Positions 46,703 to 59,181 of a DNA stretch of 64,000 nucleotides are shown here, in pieces; positions within the stretch are counted from its first letter, which is position 1; each line of letters begins with the position of its first letter. The position numbers and the translations under genes were made by a program. Under the pieces are notes generated by a model that worked only from the letters and a program-made list of their open reading frames with translations, did no database searches and was not told the origin of the DNA. This DNA is from Rallus limicola (taxonomy: Eukaryota > Chordata > Aves > Gruiformes > Rallidae), in the NCBI GenBank assembly GCA_022605955.1, contig JAKCOZ010000014.1:17614001-17678000 (forward strand), written 5' to 3'.

Positions 46703-47908
46703 GTGAAATGGACATCAGAATTTTTCCTTCAGAACTGGTTTGGCAAAAGACAATGAATGAATGTGGAGGTCTTACTGATGCTGCATACCTAATTCAAAAG
46801 CCACCCTGCCCATCTTAAAATCATCATTACCAGCAAGTGAGAAAAGCTTATCCATTTAACTCATGTTACATTTATTTTAATTTGCTTATTTCTCAGTTTT
46901 CATGTGCTATCGGATTTCAAGTCCCCTGTTGTCAGGTGTAATTACTTCAAAAGACTAGGTCAGAAGAACCAAATCACGAAATTTTCAAAATCCCTCTTGA
47001 TACAGTTCTTCAAATCCTTTTGCCTGTAATAGGAAATGCAGTTAGGCTATCTTGGTAAATGCTTGAAATAATTGAATAAAATTCTACTTTGAGTGTAGAA
47101 TGCAGAGGTTCAAAGCAAATGGATTCTGATTCGGAGATTAAAATAGAACTGCCACACAATGGGTCTTGAAGGAGCAAGGGAAAAAATTCCTTTCGTTGTA
47201 GTGAAATGCTGAATTCTTTCAACTTCCCTTGCAGCAATTCTCTTTTTTTTTTATCATCATCCTATGTTTTAAACCACAATTTAGATTTAATGCTATGCCA
47301 GATGAGATAATTTATCTTTGTCTGACTGCGTATTTCTACTTAACATACTTAACGGATTTCTGCTAGCTCTGTCAACCATAAACACAACTCTACCCTTATA
47401 CAGATTTGTTTCAGTGCTTGTGGCTGCGTGATTACCTTTCCCATCTTTGCTTCTGAAAGCTTTCTTTCATACATAACAGCTTACAGCTCAGTCATGATGT
47501 CTCAAAAGAAAGTAATTTCTGTATGCATCTGATTATGCTGTTGAGAATATAGAATCACTCTTAACCAGGAGATGTGTTTTGAGCACACAGCAAAACTCTG
47601 CCCTAAAATAATTTCCACTGATACTGTGCTTAAATACTTTACAATGTGGAGTGTCCACTTTGCAGTTTGGTTGGGGTTTTTTTGTGATATAAATAAGCAT
47701 AGTATCCTGCATCTTCTGAAGCTGTGTAAATAGATGTGAAATAGATCATGGAGTCAGGTCCTGTTTTCCCCAACATTGCTCCCACTCACCGTGTTTAACG
47801 TTGCACCTCTGGAAGTGGTTCCAGCTGGTCTTAATCTTATTCCATGTCTCTCATAAGTACTTCCAACTACTTATGCTAGAATCTACACTAGTAAACTACA
47901 TGTGAGAA

Positions 47909-47972
47909 TAATTCTGAGACTAGATGCCAGCTAGCATAAATAATTCTGAGACTAGATGCCAGCTAGCATAAA
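47909..47972. repeat. Perfect 32-bp tandem duplication
   Basis: Two identical 32-bp units (47909-47940 and 47941-47972) each start TAATTCTGAGACTAGATG and end CTAGCATAAA. The absence of any difference implies a recent event or an assembly artefact. Confidence 0.95.
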
Positions 47973-49126
47973 GTGGTGAGCTGCTGAGGTTTATTGACCT
48001 CTCTAGGCTTGGGAAGCTCTGCCAGCCTGCAGTGGAGGGCAGCTAGGTCCCCACAGTGCTTAGGAGCAGTTTAGTAGCTCTGCTGGAACAGCACCAGTGC
48101 TATGCCTGGGAACCCTTTTGCTTTTGGATGGATAATATGGGCAACTGCAACCCAGGACCTGGGGATCTTCCTGAGTCTTGCTTTATTAACTAGCACAGGC
48201 ACAGCTTTACTCAATGTTTGTGTGCTGTTTTCCAAGGAATTTAGTAAGTGCAAGTCCCTAAGTTAGATTTGCAATTTGAGATTCATATTTCTCTATGATG
48301 GTAGGATTTCACAGTGTTTCTGAAAGAAATGTTTAACATTTTTCATGCTGCCTCATTGTCATACAAGTGAAAAAGTGCTAAAAGTGTAAAGGGGATAGAA
48401 GTGAGATGAGATTTTGCATGGCTGTTCTGTGGAGCACACTAATACTGAGCAAAATCTGAAGCATTACACTGGGAGATTAGTACCAGTGCTGTGTGGTAGA
48501 AAATGGTAATGGAATTACTCCTTCTCCTTGATTTACAATGCCAAGTTTCTGTGGAAATGCACTATGCTAGGACCCCGTGTGAAAAGCCTGAGAAAAAATT
48601 CTGGCTTTGCACCAGAATCAAAGAAGAAAGAGAATCCTATAACAAACCTCACTGGTTTCTGTTAGAGAGTCCTGTTTGCTGGTTCCCATTGCAGTACTGT
48701 GATCAACTTTGATATTGACTTACTGTATAGTGAGGAGCTTAATGTCACAATTTTTCTCTTGAATGCAGAGTTTGCACTGAGATACCAAAAAAAGTAAAGG
48801 TGTTACTTCAACTCAATCCGCTCCAGGAATGAGTTTAGTTGCCAAATCATTCTTATTTTCAGTAGGGAAAGGGGGGGAAAAAAAATATCTTTAAACATAA
48901 ATCAGAGTGTGTGTGGTAAATAGTTCTCCCAAATCAATTATTTTAACACAATGCATTTTTTTAGAAATGGTTTCCATTGATTAAACAGTATGTAGTGAGA
49001 CAGAAATTCTGACGCATTTTTTGCAGTGCTGTATTGTAATAAGGTTTATTCCTGCTCCAAGTTAATATATACCAACTGAGACAGATTGAATTTAGGCAAA
49101 AGAATTGCAGCAACAGCAATAGATCA

Positions 49127-49260
49127 TATTCTGTTGGGTTGCATTTTTGGCCCACTGTAAAAGTTGGTAATGGGAGCTGGTGGTGATTTTTTGCCAAATA
49201 AAGAAAAGAAACAAGTCTTGCCAGTCTTTTGGATCCTGTTGCCTGTGTCCATCATCTTTC
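49127..49260. repeat. Duplicated segment, copy 1
   Basis: This 134-bp stretch is repeated in direct orientation 676 bp downstream at 49803-49955. Shared landmarks are CTGTTGGGTTGCATTTTTGG, CTGGTGGTGATTTTTTGCCA, CTTGCCAGTC and TTTTGGATCCTGT. Differences are mostly scattered substitutions plus one 22-bp length difference. No known repeat family is recognised. It may be a local segmental duplication or two copies of an unnamed repeat. Confidence 0.85.
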
Positions 49261-49802
49261 TATAATGAACAAGATCAGCTGAGAAAGATGGAGAATTTTT
49301 CTGCATTGGAATAAAAGTGAGATCAGTTAATGTTCTGCTGTTAAACATCCTCTCGATAGGGAGCCTCTGGCTCAGTTCAAGATAATAGACAATGAAGCTC
49401 TAAGACAGGAGCAATTTAAATTACATTTTAATCAACTCTCAGGAGGGAAGGCAGCATTATGTGAAACCATTAATAGAAAAACAGCAATGTTTCTTATTCT
49501 ATCATTTATGTGCATTATGCCTGAACAATCTGATGAATTAACAGATTATCTCCTAATTCATTCAGACCCTCTTCTGTGATGCGTTGAAAAAAATTCCACC
49601 CTTCCTTCATATCATGACGCCTTTTTGGAGCAAACTCCGATCAAGTTTCATTGCATTTAAAATCTGATAGAGGAGTGAGGGTTGAAGGCAGTGCAAATGC
49701 AGGAGGTAATGTCGTACTCACCGCTGCATTCTGCTTTTGAACTGAGATATTTTGGCTCCCTTAGACTTTTATGCACCCTGTTAGTGTTGCTGGTAAGGCC
49801 TA

Positions 49803-49955
49803 TATTCTGTTGGGTTGCATTTTTGGCCCACTGAAAAAGCCAGTAACAGGAACTGGTGGTGATTTTTTGCCAAATAAATTAAAAAACCAACTTGCCAGTC
49901 AGTTACTGACTGGCTCATCCCTTTTGGATCCTGTCACCTGTGTTCATCAGCTTTC
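49803..49955. repeat. Duplicated segment, copy 2 with hairpin insertion
   Basis: This is the direct-orientation partner of 49127-49260. It carries about 22 extra bases after CTTGCCAGTC. The extra bases complete a perfect inverted repeat CCAGTCAG-TTA-CTGACTGG at 49895-49913 that copy 1 lacks. The flanks outside the paired segments do not match, which gives clear boundaries. Confidence 0.85.
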
Positions 49956-52290
49956 CACTCAGAGCCCCATGAGTAGGCTGTGCTTTCATATAGCTTGTCC
50001 TCCTTCCAGAAGGCAAACCCAATCAGCAAAGCGTACTGAACATAAAAATTATTTAGCGTGAGGTATCACTGACAGAGATGAAATGGCAAGTATGCTGTGT
50101 TAATCCCACTTCCCGTGCTGTAAATGGAAACTGCTGATTAAGAGCAGCAAATCAATTTGCTAACTATGGCTCTAAAAATAAGGTGTGCTGCAAATAGAAA
50201 ATTAATGGGAAATGGATAATGTTGAATAGATTGATCAATGGAAATGTAAGGGAAGACAAATGATGTGTAACTTTATTTTTCCCTTGGCTAATCAACTTCA
50301 CGCCCATATGTAACCAATAAAGGGGTAGGGAGAGATTGCATTAATAAAAATTAGCCAACCACACTGAACACCACTCCTCCACAGCCCTGAGGAATTAGTG
50401 CAGGAAAGAGGAAAGATGTTTTACATGAAAAAAGCTTGTATTGCCAAGAGTCTTGGTCTAGCTGCAATGCATCTGCCATGTGCCTTACATTATCCGCAGG
50501 CCCACTAGTCTGTGCTGAGGAGATGCTTGGAAAGAGCAAAAATGTAGGTGGGGCATAACCCCAGGGAGAAGGGGTGATGTCTAAGGAGCTTAATGCGTTT
50601 AATTTGGGATGGTGACCACAATTGTGGTTTTACTTCACATGCTATCCCAGTGGCAGATTTGGGATTACTTAGGGTGAAAGAAAATGAAGAACTTTGCCTC
50701 TTAAGGTTGAGCAATGCTAGCAAAATTTGGAGGAAACAAAGCAAAAGTAGAAGTCCTCAACTCAGAAGCACAGTTGTGTTGCAAAGCAGGTTACTCTGAA
50801 TGTTTGCAGTTGCGCTGTCTTGAGTTCCCTGCTCCTCCTTGAGAAGAAACAGACTCATGACCTCTTCTGGGAGTCAGGCAAATATGCCTGCATGGGGCTC
50901 CAGTGTTAATCTTGTGTTCTTTGAGAGCTCGTTCGTGCCTCTATGTTGCACTATGTTGTGTCTTGACTCCTAATCTGAAAACCACAGCAGTGTTCATCAT
51001 TCTTCCCAAACATGGGGAGAGATGGCAAAGAGTCTGAACAGGATCTGCTCTTTTTGGACCAAAGGTCTGTATTTCAGATAGTTTTCTTTCACAACAATGC
51101 ATGATGGGCTTGGACATCTCTTTCAGTGAAAATGCTGATTTAATAGGTAACTGTCGTGTACTGTTGTGTACTCACCTCTACAACGCTTAAACCATTTTTT
51201 TTTAAAGTGGGAAATCTGGGGGATATTTGTCTTTAAGAAGGTAAAACCAGAATACAATTTTGATATTTAAAGGTCCCCAAAATCAAGTTTCTTTTTTTTT
51301 TTTTTAAAGGGCTAGAGATCCAGTTATGTGCATAAGACAAACGGGTGACTTTAGAGATGATATGTACAGTCAAAACAGCCAGCACTTCAACAAAAACCTG
51401 AACGATTTTGGAAATTCTCCATAGGAATGATGCTTTGAGAGCGTATATAGGTCTGATGATCTTGACCATGCTCTTCCTCTGGCTCTAAAAGCTAAGCAAC
51501 TCTGAGGTTCCTCCATCAGGAGGCGACCATACTAATCTGTGGGGGGGTTGCATGAAGTGTCCGTGTTATCGCCAGTGTCTGGATACACAGAGAGCTTTTA
51601 ATCTGGCATGGCATGGCATCCAAAGGAGAGCACTGCATCTGAATCTTCAAAGAAGCTCTTGTCTCATCGGCTTCCAGTTGTGTTTATTGGCAACCTGCAG
51701 CGTGTTGCCATGCAGCTGGTGCGCAAGCTGAGGAGAACATAAACAGCGCAGTTGGGAGACAACACACGCTGCTCCCAAAAAGAAAAAGAAAGTCTGAAAT
51801 ACAGCAGCAGCCACAGAAAAACACACATTTTTGATGAAAATTCCATATGGAAACAAAACAAAACAGAGAGCCAATCTCCCAAATGGTTATTTTATGGCAA
51901 ACTTTGCCCCTTCTCTAATGATTCTTCTTCCACAAACTTCAACTGTAATTCCTTACCACTGACTAAGCTGTTTGGAAACCTACAGGCATGGATGTAACCC
52001 TCAGTTGGCCTTTTTGGATGCCACCATCCTACAGGGAAGGTGTGCCAGGACCAACTTTGCTTTGCTTTGCCTTTACTAATAGAGGCAGCTCTTGTACTTC
52101 TACAGCTCTAAGGCAGCAGCAGCATACATCAACTCAAGGCTGCAGCAAGGACCACCCAGCCAAGCTATTGTGGTTTAATGCCACCTGGCAACTGAGCCCC
52201 ACACAGCCACTTGCCCACTCCCCTCACAGTGGGATGGGAGAGAATTGGAAGAGTAAAAGTGAGAAAACTTACGGGTTGGGACAAAGAGTA

Positions 52291-52296
52291 TTTAAT
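52291..52296 (-). terminator. ATTAAA poly(A) signal of the minus-strand LTR
   Basis: Read on the minus strand the bases are ATTAAA, positioned downstream of the degraded TATA box at the expected place for an LTR poly(A) signal. Confidence 0.5.
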
Positions 52297-52469
52297 AGCT
52301 AAAGCAAGGGCTGCTTGTACAAGCAAAGCAAATTTGGGAATTCACTGCTTCCCATGGGCAGACAGGTGTTCAATCATCCCCAGGACAGCAGAGCTCCATC
52401 ACGTGTAATGGTGACTTGGGAAGACACACATCTTCACTTTGGATGTCCCCTCTATCCTCCTTCCCCCAG

Positions 52470-52478
52470 CTATATCTG
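52470..52478 (-). promoter_or_regulatory. Degraded TATA box of the minus-strand LTR
   Basis: The minus strand reads CAGATATAGCTGGGG where related avian LTRs carry CATATAAAGCTGGGG. The core TATAAA is disrupted, so the promoter is probably weakened. Confidence 0.4.
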
Positions 52479-54742
52479 CTGAGCATGACATCATATGGTA
52501 TGGAATATCCCTCTGGTCAGTTGGGGTCAGCTGTCCTGGCTGTATACCCTCCCTACTCCTTGTGCGCTCCCAGCCTACTCACTGGTGGGGGAGTGTGAGA
52601 AGCAGAAAAGGCCTTGGCTCTGTGTGAACACTGCCCAGTAGTAACGAATAAGTCCTGTGTTACCAACACTGTTTCCAGCACAAATCCAAAGCACAGGTCC
52701 ATACTAGTTACTATGAAGAAAATCAACTCTATCCCTGCCAAACCCAGCACACATGTTCTGCGTACACAGAAGTGAACCTCAGAGCATAGGCCTCTCACCT
52801 GTTCTGAGAGCAATGGCAGAGTGCTGCAGGCCACTTTCTTCCCAGCCCATTATGCTGCCAAGGTGGCTTAACCTCCAAGTTGCCTTTCCTACCTAGATCC
52901 ACTACTCTTCTACCCAGCACTAGACTTTCCTCACAACATCCAGGTCTTAAGCTGCATGTTTTCTTCTCTAAGTGTCATGACAGTAGTTCATAAGAGCTGG
53001 AGTTTGCTCCAGCAGATACAACCTGCTGACACAGAAAGCACTGACTGTTTCTTTCCACTAATTGCATGCAAAGTAGTCAATCTGCCTTACCCTCCTGCTT
53101 CCCTCTGTGTGCTAAGGACTGCAGATCAGGTGCTTGCCAGGAAAATAGGCAGAGGTCATATTTGGATTTTATCTTTCCAGAGAGTCTGGCGTGTCAGGAA
53201 AGAACAGGAGGTCAAAGGCAACCTTTGCCCCCTCCCGCATGCTTCAACCTCCTTGACTTCAGAAACACCTTTTGTCTTCACTGCTTGGCCTTTCCTTTAC
53301 TATGTCAGCATCTTTTGCATCCATGGGCCAAGCACATCTTGCAGCTGTTTTTAAGCGCTGCTTTGTGGGGATGGGATATTGTCAGTGCTCCATGTCCAGG
53401 AAGAAGTACCAGCAGACAGTCTTACTAAAGTGAGTACCACAGTCTTCCCACTGGAACAGGCCTGGGCTCTGCTTTTGTAAAAGCACATGTCAAGGATCAG
53501 ACATGCGAAAAGGTAAACAGCTGTTATAAAGTAATTTAGTAAATAAAATAAGTGGATATCAGCTCGCCAGCTGGAGTCATTGCAGTCCTAAGTGCTTGAA
53601 AATCATTAGTCAGGCTCCGGGAAATCCTGAGATTGTCTTAAACAATATGAGATAAGAAAATGCATTTGGGTTTCATTTAGTTGTCTTTTGATATTGAAGC
53701 ATTAAAGACTCACACGGCCTAGAAAGATATTTTTATAAAAAACTGAAGTAGAGCTTTTCAGTGGGGCTGCTTCTGTGTCTGAAGAAAGCCATGAAATGTG
53801 TCAAGAATTGCTAAGACAGTTCCAAAGGTTTTTGGTCTGGGAGGGGAAGCAGCAGAAGCTTTTGATGGGTAAGCACCTGGCTCCCCTAACTCCACAGGCC
53901 TGAAGGCATCTGCTCCAGCATGCAAGGCCAGAGTTAAAGTAGACTTCTGTTGACAGAAAATGGTACAATAAATTTAAAATTAGTATTTTCTTTGGGTTTG
54001 TCTACTAAATGTCTCAGGTCCCTCTTCTCTTTTTTTTTACATCAGGCAGCAAAGCACAGCACAAAAAATGTGGAGCATTATGTAATGAATGTGACATTCA
54101 TGCGCTCAGGGTCATGCATTTTTGCAGTAAAGATGATTACTTCTAGTTAACTCTGTTTATAAACTGGCATGAAGATCCCATATGAAGATGAGGATTTTCT
54201 TTGGAGATATTTGTGTATCTTCAAGAATGATAAAACCTGTTAACTCATGTAATCCCTAAGTGGTGGTGCTGAGGTACATTTTGATGAGCACGGTCTGAGA
54301 ATTTTAAAAAATAATCTGTATCTTCCTTATTGATACATAATAATTATAACTAAATGCACAGCAATTTTAATTAAATTGTCAGTGTAGTGACAGGGACTTT
54401 GAGAAGGTGATTGCAGTCATTCCTTTTTAATGATGTCTCTTCTTGGTAATTGGGGTAATTCCAGATTTATGAGGATTAGAAGAGCCATATACCCTAAATT
54501 CTTTCTTGGAGGTTCTTGTAGGAGACTCAAAGTACTGTGTCATTGCAGTGAAACCAGAGGCAGGATAATGACAGAGAGATAATTCTCCCTTTCTGAAATC
54601 ATGTCCTATGCCTTCTGGAACATTTTCACATCTATTATATGTGCAGCTAGAGAGAGAGTGCAGGCTGCCTGTGGACACAGGCATGGAGAAATGATGGAAG
54701 AGTGTTTTGTAGCAAAAAAAGGATGCTGCTTGCGATGGTAAG

Positions 54743-54809
54743 ACAGGCTCCTACAGCCTTGCTGTACAGGCTCCTACAGCCTTGCTCCTACAGCTCCTAA
54801 AGCCTTGCC
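54743..54809. repeat. Short tandem repeat, 21-23 bp unit, about three copies
   Basis: ACAGGCTCCTACAGCCTTGCT occurs at 54743-54763 and 54766-54786. A third, imperfect copy (CTACAGCTCCTAAAGCCTTGC) follows at about 54788-54808. Confidence 0.85.
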
Positions 54810-57569
54810 TGCTTTTTTAAATGGGACTAATGATTTGGGGCACTTCAATCTAAAACACATTGAAGGTCAACGAGTAAGTTTTTAGAGGACATGTAGTAGC
54901 AGCCCGTTCACATTCAGAATGCCATGATGTTTCTGACATTGATGCTCAGAAATGGAGGCATCTGTAGCCAGAAGAAGTGTTGGTGAAAGTGCCCAGCCAG
55001 TTCATTTCCTTTTATTCCCCGTGTTTTGCTTCACAGACCATAGTCTCTTTTGGTATAGGACTTCTGTTCAGCCCATACTCTTGTGCAGGCCAGCAGAGCA
55101 GGTGGGGTGGTGGGGATGCCATGTCGTCCTGCCTGCAGCCCCGCCGCAGCACAGGGTTAGCTCAATACCACTGTCACCCCTGTGCCAAGCTCAGCACTGC
55201 CCCCCAGCACCCCCCCTGCACCAATGGGATTTTCATTAATAGCTGTACACTGTGTGGCTCATTGCTTCTCCCTTACACAGCAGCGTGTAATTAAAGCTGG
55301 TAGAAAAGAGACTTTGAAACAGGAGCTGAGAAACGAGGTCTCTGGGTAGGATAAGAGGGAACGGCCAGTGCTGTGGCTCTGTCTTGTGTAACCAGGAGCA
55401 TCACACACTTAACTGAAGCTCTGACAGCTCCTTACTCCATCTCGGGTTCTAAGAACAGCCTTTCCATGTGTCAGAGTGAATGAACAAGGTATTGCTATAT
55501 AGGTGTCTTTCCTGTTCCTCAAGTGCCTGTCCCTCTCACACGGGGGATAGATCTCCATGCACTCACCACAACAAACACTAACATTACTTTATAACTGCTA
55601 CCTGCCTTTTCACATGTCCTATTCCTGACATCTGTTTTTACAAGCTCAAAGTCACCTTAACTACCCGGATGGTGACATGTTCACGCACTGAAATTCTCAG
55701 CTTAGGTAACATTTCCACTGATCCCAGTGCCCCTTAATTGCAGGACTGAGGGTTTAATTCCTCCACATAATAAACACCTGCCAGCAGTGGGTGGATGCTG
55801 GGAGAGCCAAGTGCCGTGCCGGGTTGCAGCACAGCCCTTCCCAGCCACACTGGGGCTGAGGTCACACCCAGCATGACCAGAGCTGAGCACGAACATAGGG
55901 GTCTTCCTCCTGCCCCACACTGGGGCACGTTTTACCCACCGGACTGGTGCAGACATCCTTTCAATGAAGATCTCACTCTCTCAAGGATGCTTCATGTTTC
56001 TAAAGGAAAACGCATAAATGAAAATATAAACAGTGAGCAGAAAGTGGTAATTAATGTCCAGTGCACATGTGCAGCATCACTGATAATGTTGCCTGGTAAC
56101 AGAGGAAGGGATGGCAGAGCCCTGCCAGGAGCCAGCAGCAGCCTGTGAGTTCTCTTCAAGGCTGAGGGTTTGCCCAGAGGAAGGAGAGGGCCCCACAGAT
56201 ATCGCTCTCCTCCTTAGCAACCCCCATATACAGATGTAGATGCTTGCATACTTGCATACATACATTTCTTTTGGGGGATGCAGAATGCCATCCTGAATAA
56301 ATAAAAACACACACTCTCTTTTTATCTTGTACCAGACACTTGTGTTTTGCTGTGAGGTGCCTACAAAGGGCTTTGAATAGCAGTGAGTTTCAGTGAGGAA
56401 AATTTCTGCATCCTCTCCCTTTGATCATGACGGCATGATGAGAAGGAAGCAGTCTGTCTTCATTTCTGTAACGAGGTAGGGTGCCCAACTTGTCAAGAAA
56501 AAGCAGCTCTTACCCTACCGATTTGCTTTTTATGACCTAAAGAGCATTAGAACAATTTATGCATTTGTAAGTGCTAGAAAGAGACTTGAAAAGAAAAATG
56601 GTAAAGTCCTCAGGAATCAGCACTTTTTTTCACTCCTTAGCATATTCCGTTCTATGGAATTATATTCTGTTTCCCTTAGTTTTCTTTAGTGTGTTTTCTG
56701 TAGTTGCAAGGCAAGTATCGTTGTGGGTTCCTCCTGCAGCACATGAAGCTGTTAAATAAAATTTGTTTTCAGTCAATAAGCAAAAAATATTGTTGCAGCA
56801 ACAACCAAAGTCACAAAAATACATACTCCTATGTGTACGCTCCTGGCAGGCCCCAGCAAAAATGTTGTGTTCAGCCACTCTCAGTCCCACCCACGGCTGA
56901 GCCCTCGAAGCCCAGGATGGAGTCCACCCACAAATAACATGCGCTGTCAAGTGAAATGCCTGATTTCCATCTTGCAAGGACTAAACAGATTGCATTAGGT
57001 GTGTTAATGCTGAGACAAGTCAGTCAGATGATATGTGGTTCTCATCAGCTCTCCCAGAGGTCCAAATAGCCCTTACTGGCAGCTGAGGCGTACCTCAAAA
57101 GGGTGTGAGTTTTCTTGCCTTTCACAACCATCTTGTGAATTCAAAAAAATTCCTTCCTGCCCAAGATGTGGCTGAAAGGCCTGGTGGGCAGCACGAGCTC
57201 GTGGAAGCCATGTACATAACACATCAGTACAAACTGATATTCGCAGTACAGCCAAGAAATAGTTTGTGTCCCTCCTAAATGTTTTATTAAAATGTTGATG
57301 GCATTGGCTGGAAAGGAAATAAAAGGATTTTTTTATTTATAAAAGGCCTGTAAGTAATTACCTGTTCATGCGAAGGAAACCATGTGACTGCAGGAAAGCC
57401 TGAAGACCTTTTTTAGCATCTGCCTCTAGCTATTTCTTAGAGTGTAGAAGACTGGAATTAGGAAAACCTATTAAACAACTGAATGCCAGCTTTTTACAGT
57501 AACTGTAATCTAACAAAAGATTAACCCCTCACGGCACTTCTGTATGTGCCACCAGTAGAAGGGTTTTGA

Positions 57570-57730
57570 CTGAGCCGTTAGAGGTGTCGCTTTCATCACA
57601 GGCTAATGACTGGATAAATAAAACAAGCTCATCATAAAAGAGTTTCAGGAGGGTTTTTTATGGTAATAAAAATTAATTGCCTACAATCAAAAGTGAAAAT
57701 GTGAGTACACAAGGGAGAACCATTATTTGA
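57570..57730. promoter_or_regulatory. Possible conserved noncoding element
   Basis: AT-rich unique sequence with clustered homeodomain-type cores (CTAATGA, TAAAAATTAATTGCC, ATAAAACAAGC) and no repeat signature. Suggested by composition alone. Confidence 0.15.
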
Positions 57731-58257
57731 AGGGAATCATAAAAATTGGACAATTAAAAAGTAACAACGCGTACAAGGTGATGACACCCTGCACCACAAT
57801 CCTGGTATCCAGGGAAGAGGTAAAATCCTGGCTCTGTTTTGAAATTATCGAAACACTAATTGAGGACAATAAAGAATAAAAATGTAGTCTTTTAAAGGCA
57901 TTCTCAATTTATAGGCTACATTATTCAGAGGACAAGTGCTGAATCCACTGAAAACTGTTTCATGTTTAAAATCCTGACCTGTACAACTTTGGGGGAATGA
58001 TATGCAGCCCCACTTCTAATTACTTGCAGTACACGGGATCGATGGATTTTCTGTCCACTTGGGATTACCACAGGAGCAACGAACAGGGCATTTCTGAGCA
58101 AGAGACCTTGTGAAATATTACCTAGCACATTGAGCAGCTGTGAGGTTGGAATGGGAAGGTTAGACACCCTGAAAGGTGCTTTTCTGCAACTCTGAAGCCA
58201 TAAAACTGAACAGCAGCCAACCCCTTTAGAAGACTGTGCGGTAATGAACTGTAAAAA

Positions 58258-58281
58258 GGGGGAGGTGGGGGGGTGGGAGGG
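58258..58281 (+). other. G-quadruplex-type G-rich run
   Basis: GGGGGAGGTGGGGGGGTGGGAGGG contains at least four G-runs of three or more separated by one to three bases. It stands out in an AT-rich setting. Confidence 0.65.
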
Positions 58282-59170
58282 TCGTTTAGTGCGATACTGC
58301 TTTATAAACAGTAGGAGAGAGACTTTGGCTAGCAGACAAACTCCTTCTAGCATCGTGATGAAGCACGCATTGTCTTCCTGCTGGGATGCTGCCCATTAGC
58401 ATCAATCCAGACCACAGTGATTTGGGGCTTCCAAAGGAGCCTTTTACGCTAATGACATTAACAAACATAAATTCAGATAGTGCCTTTTAACCTTACATGG
58501 CTTCTTTGTGGGTTTTATTATCGCTAAACCCAACCGTAGTCACAGTAACAGCTCGCCTTATAGGTGAAGGAGGCAGTAAAGTTAGGACATGGAAATACAG
58601 GGTGACTCCACAAATTGGTGTCAGGTTCATCACCCAGTCTTAGTGGAAGTTTCAAGCCCTGGCAGTTGTGTTGCTAATAATAAGGCAAAAAACAGCTTGG
58701 TGACTCCCTGCGCCTAGGAAGAAAATGTAACTGGCAAAGTCTCCTTGTTTTCCTGTTTGCCGTGGCCCTATGATAGCTGGTTGGGTTTTCTTCCAAAGAG
58801 CTGGGATGGCCACATGAAACCCACAGCAGTGTCGATAGCTGTAAGGGAATGAGTCAGTGGAGGTTGCTGTGAATGGTGTCCTCTCTGGTTCTCAATGTAG
58901 AGCACAACCTGGCTTGGTTTGGTTTCTCTGTGCCCACCTGTTCACTTCGGACATTTTCTGATGGGAACCCAGCAGACTAAATGCTGACCATCAGAACTTC
59001 TGTTTCATGTCATAACATGAAGCAGATTGAGCCGTGGCAGCAATGGGGGGAGTGACAGAAAAAAACAGTTAAGCACAGCAGGATGGGCTTGTGTACCATC
59101 TGGCTTCAGGAGCTTTTGTTGTTACCTGCCTTTTGTATTTTCCCCAAATCACTTCAACTCGGTGGGATTA

Positions 59171-59181
59171 CCCCCCCCCCC
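59171..59181. repeat. 11-base C homopolymer
   Basis: Eleven consecutive C between GGTGGGATTA and AAATCAGATC. Confidence 0.9.

Larger units (their letters stand above)
39073..47908. other. Unique sequence, no gene recognised
   Basis: It includes the poly(A)-tract 3' end at 40.1 kb, a possible regulatory block at 40.44-40.64 kb and a TA microsatellite at 46.67 kb. No coding evidence. Confidence 0.5.
52166..52751 (-). mobile_element. Solo LTR of an avian endogenous retrovirus, minus orientation
   Basis: The segment matches, along its full length from memory, a very widespread avian LTR. In transcription orientation it begins TGTGCTGGGTTTGGC at 52751 and ends near 52166, where the expected terminal CA is mutated to TA on the minus strand. 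On the minus strand a degraded TATA box (GATATAGC) lies near 52470-52477, and an ATTAAA poly(A) signal lies at 52291-52296 about 175 bp downstream. The flanks CAAGC (52161-52165) and CATGT (52752-52756) agree at three of five positions, which suggests a decayed target-site duplication. Open frames inside it (for example 52553-52834 minus, 52439-52627 plus) are incidental. No internal retroviral sequence adjoins it. Confidence 0.82.

Noticed and set aside
48194..48245. Possible small exon with a GTAAGT donor
   Set aside because: Short, unrecognised peptide; typical of decoy splice pairs found at several other places (for example 34040-34082, 11503-11543 and 59402-59489).
52553..52834. Open frames inside the 52-kb LTR
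   Set aside because: LTR sequence, explained by the mobile element.
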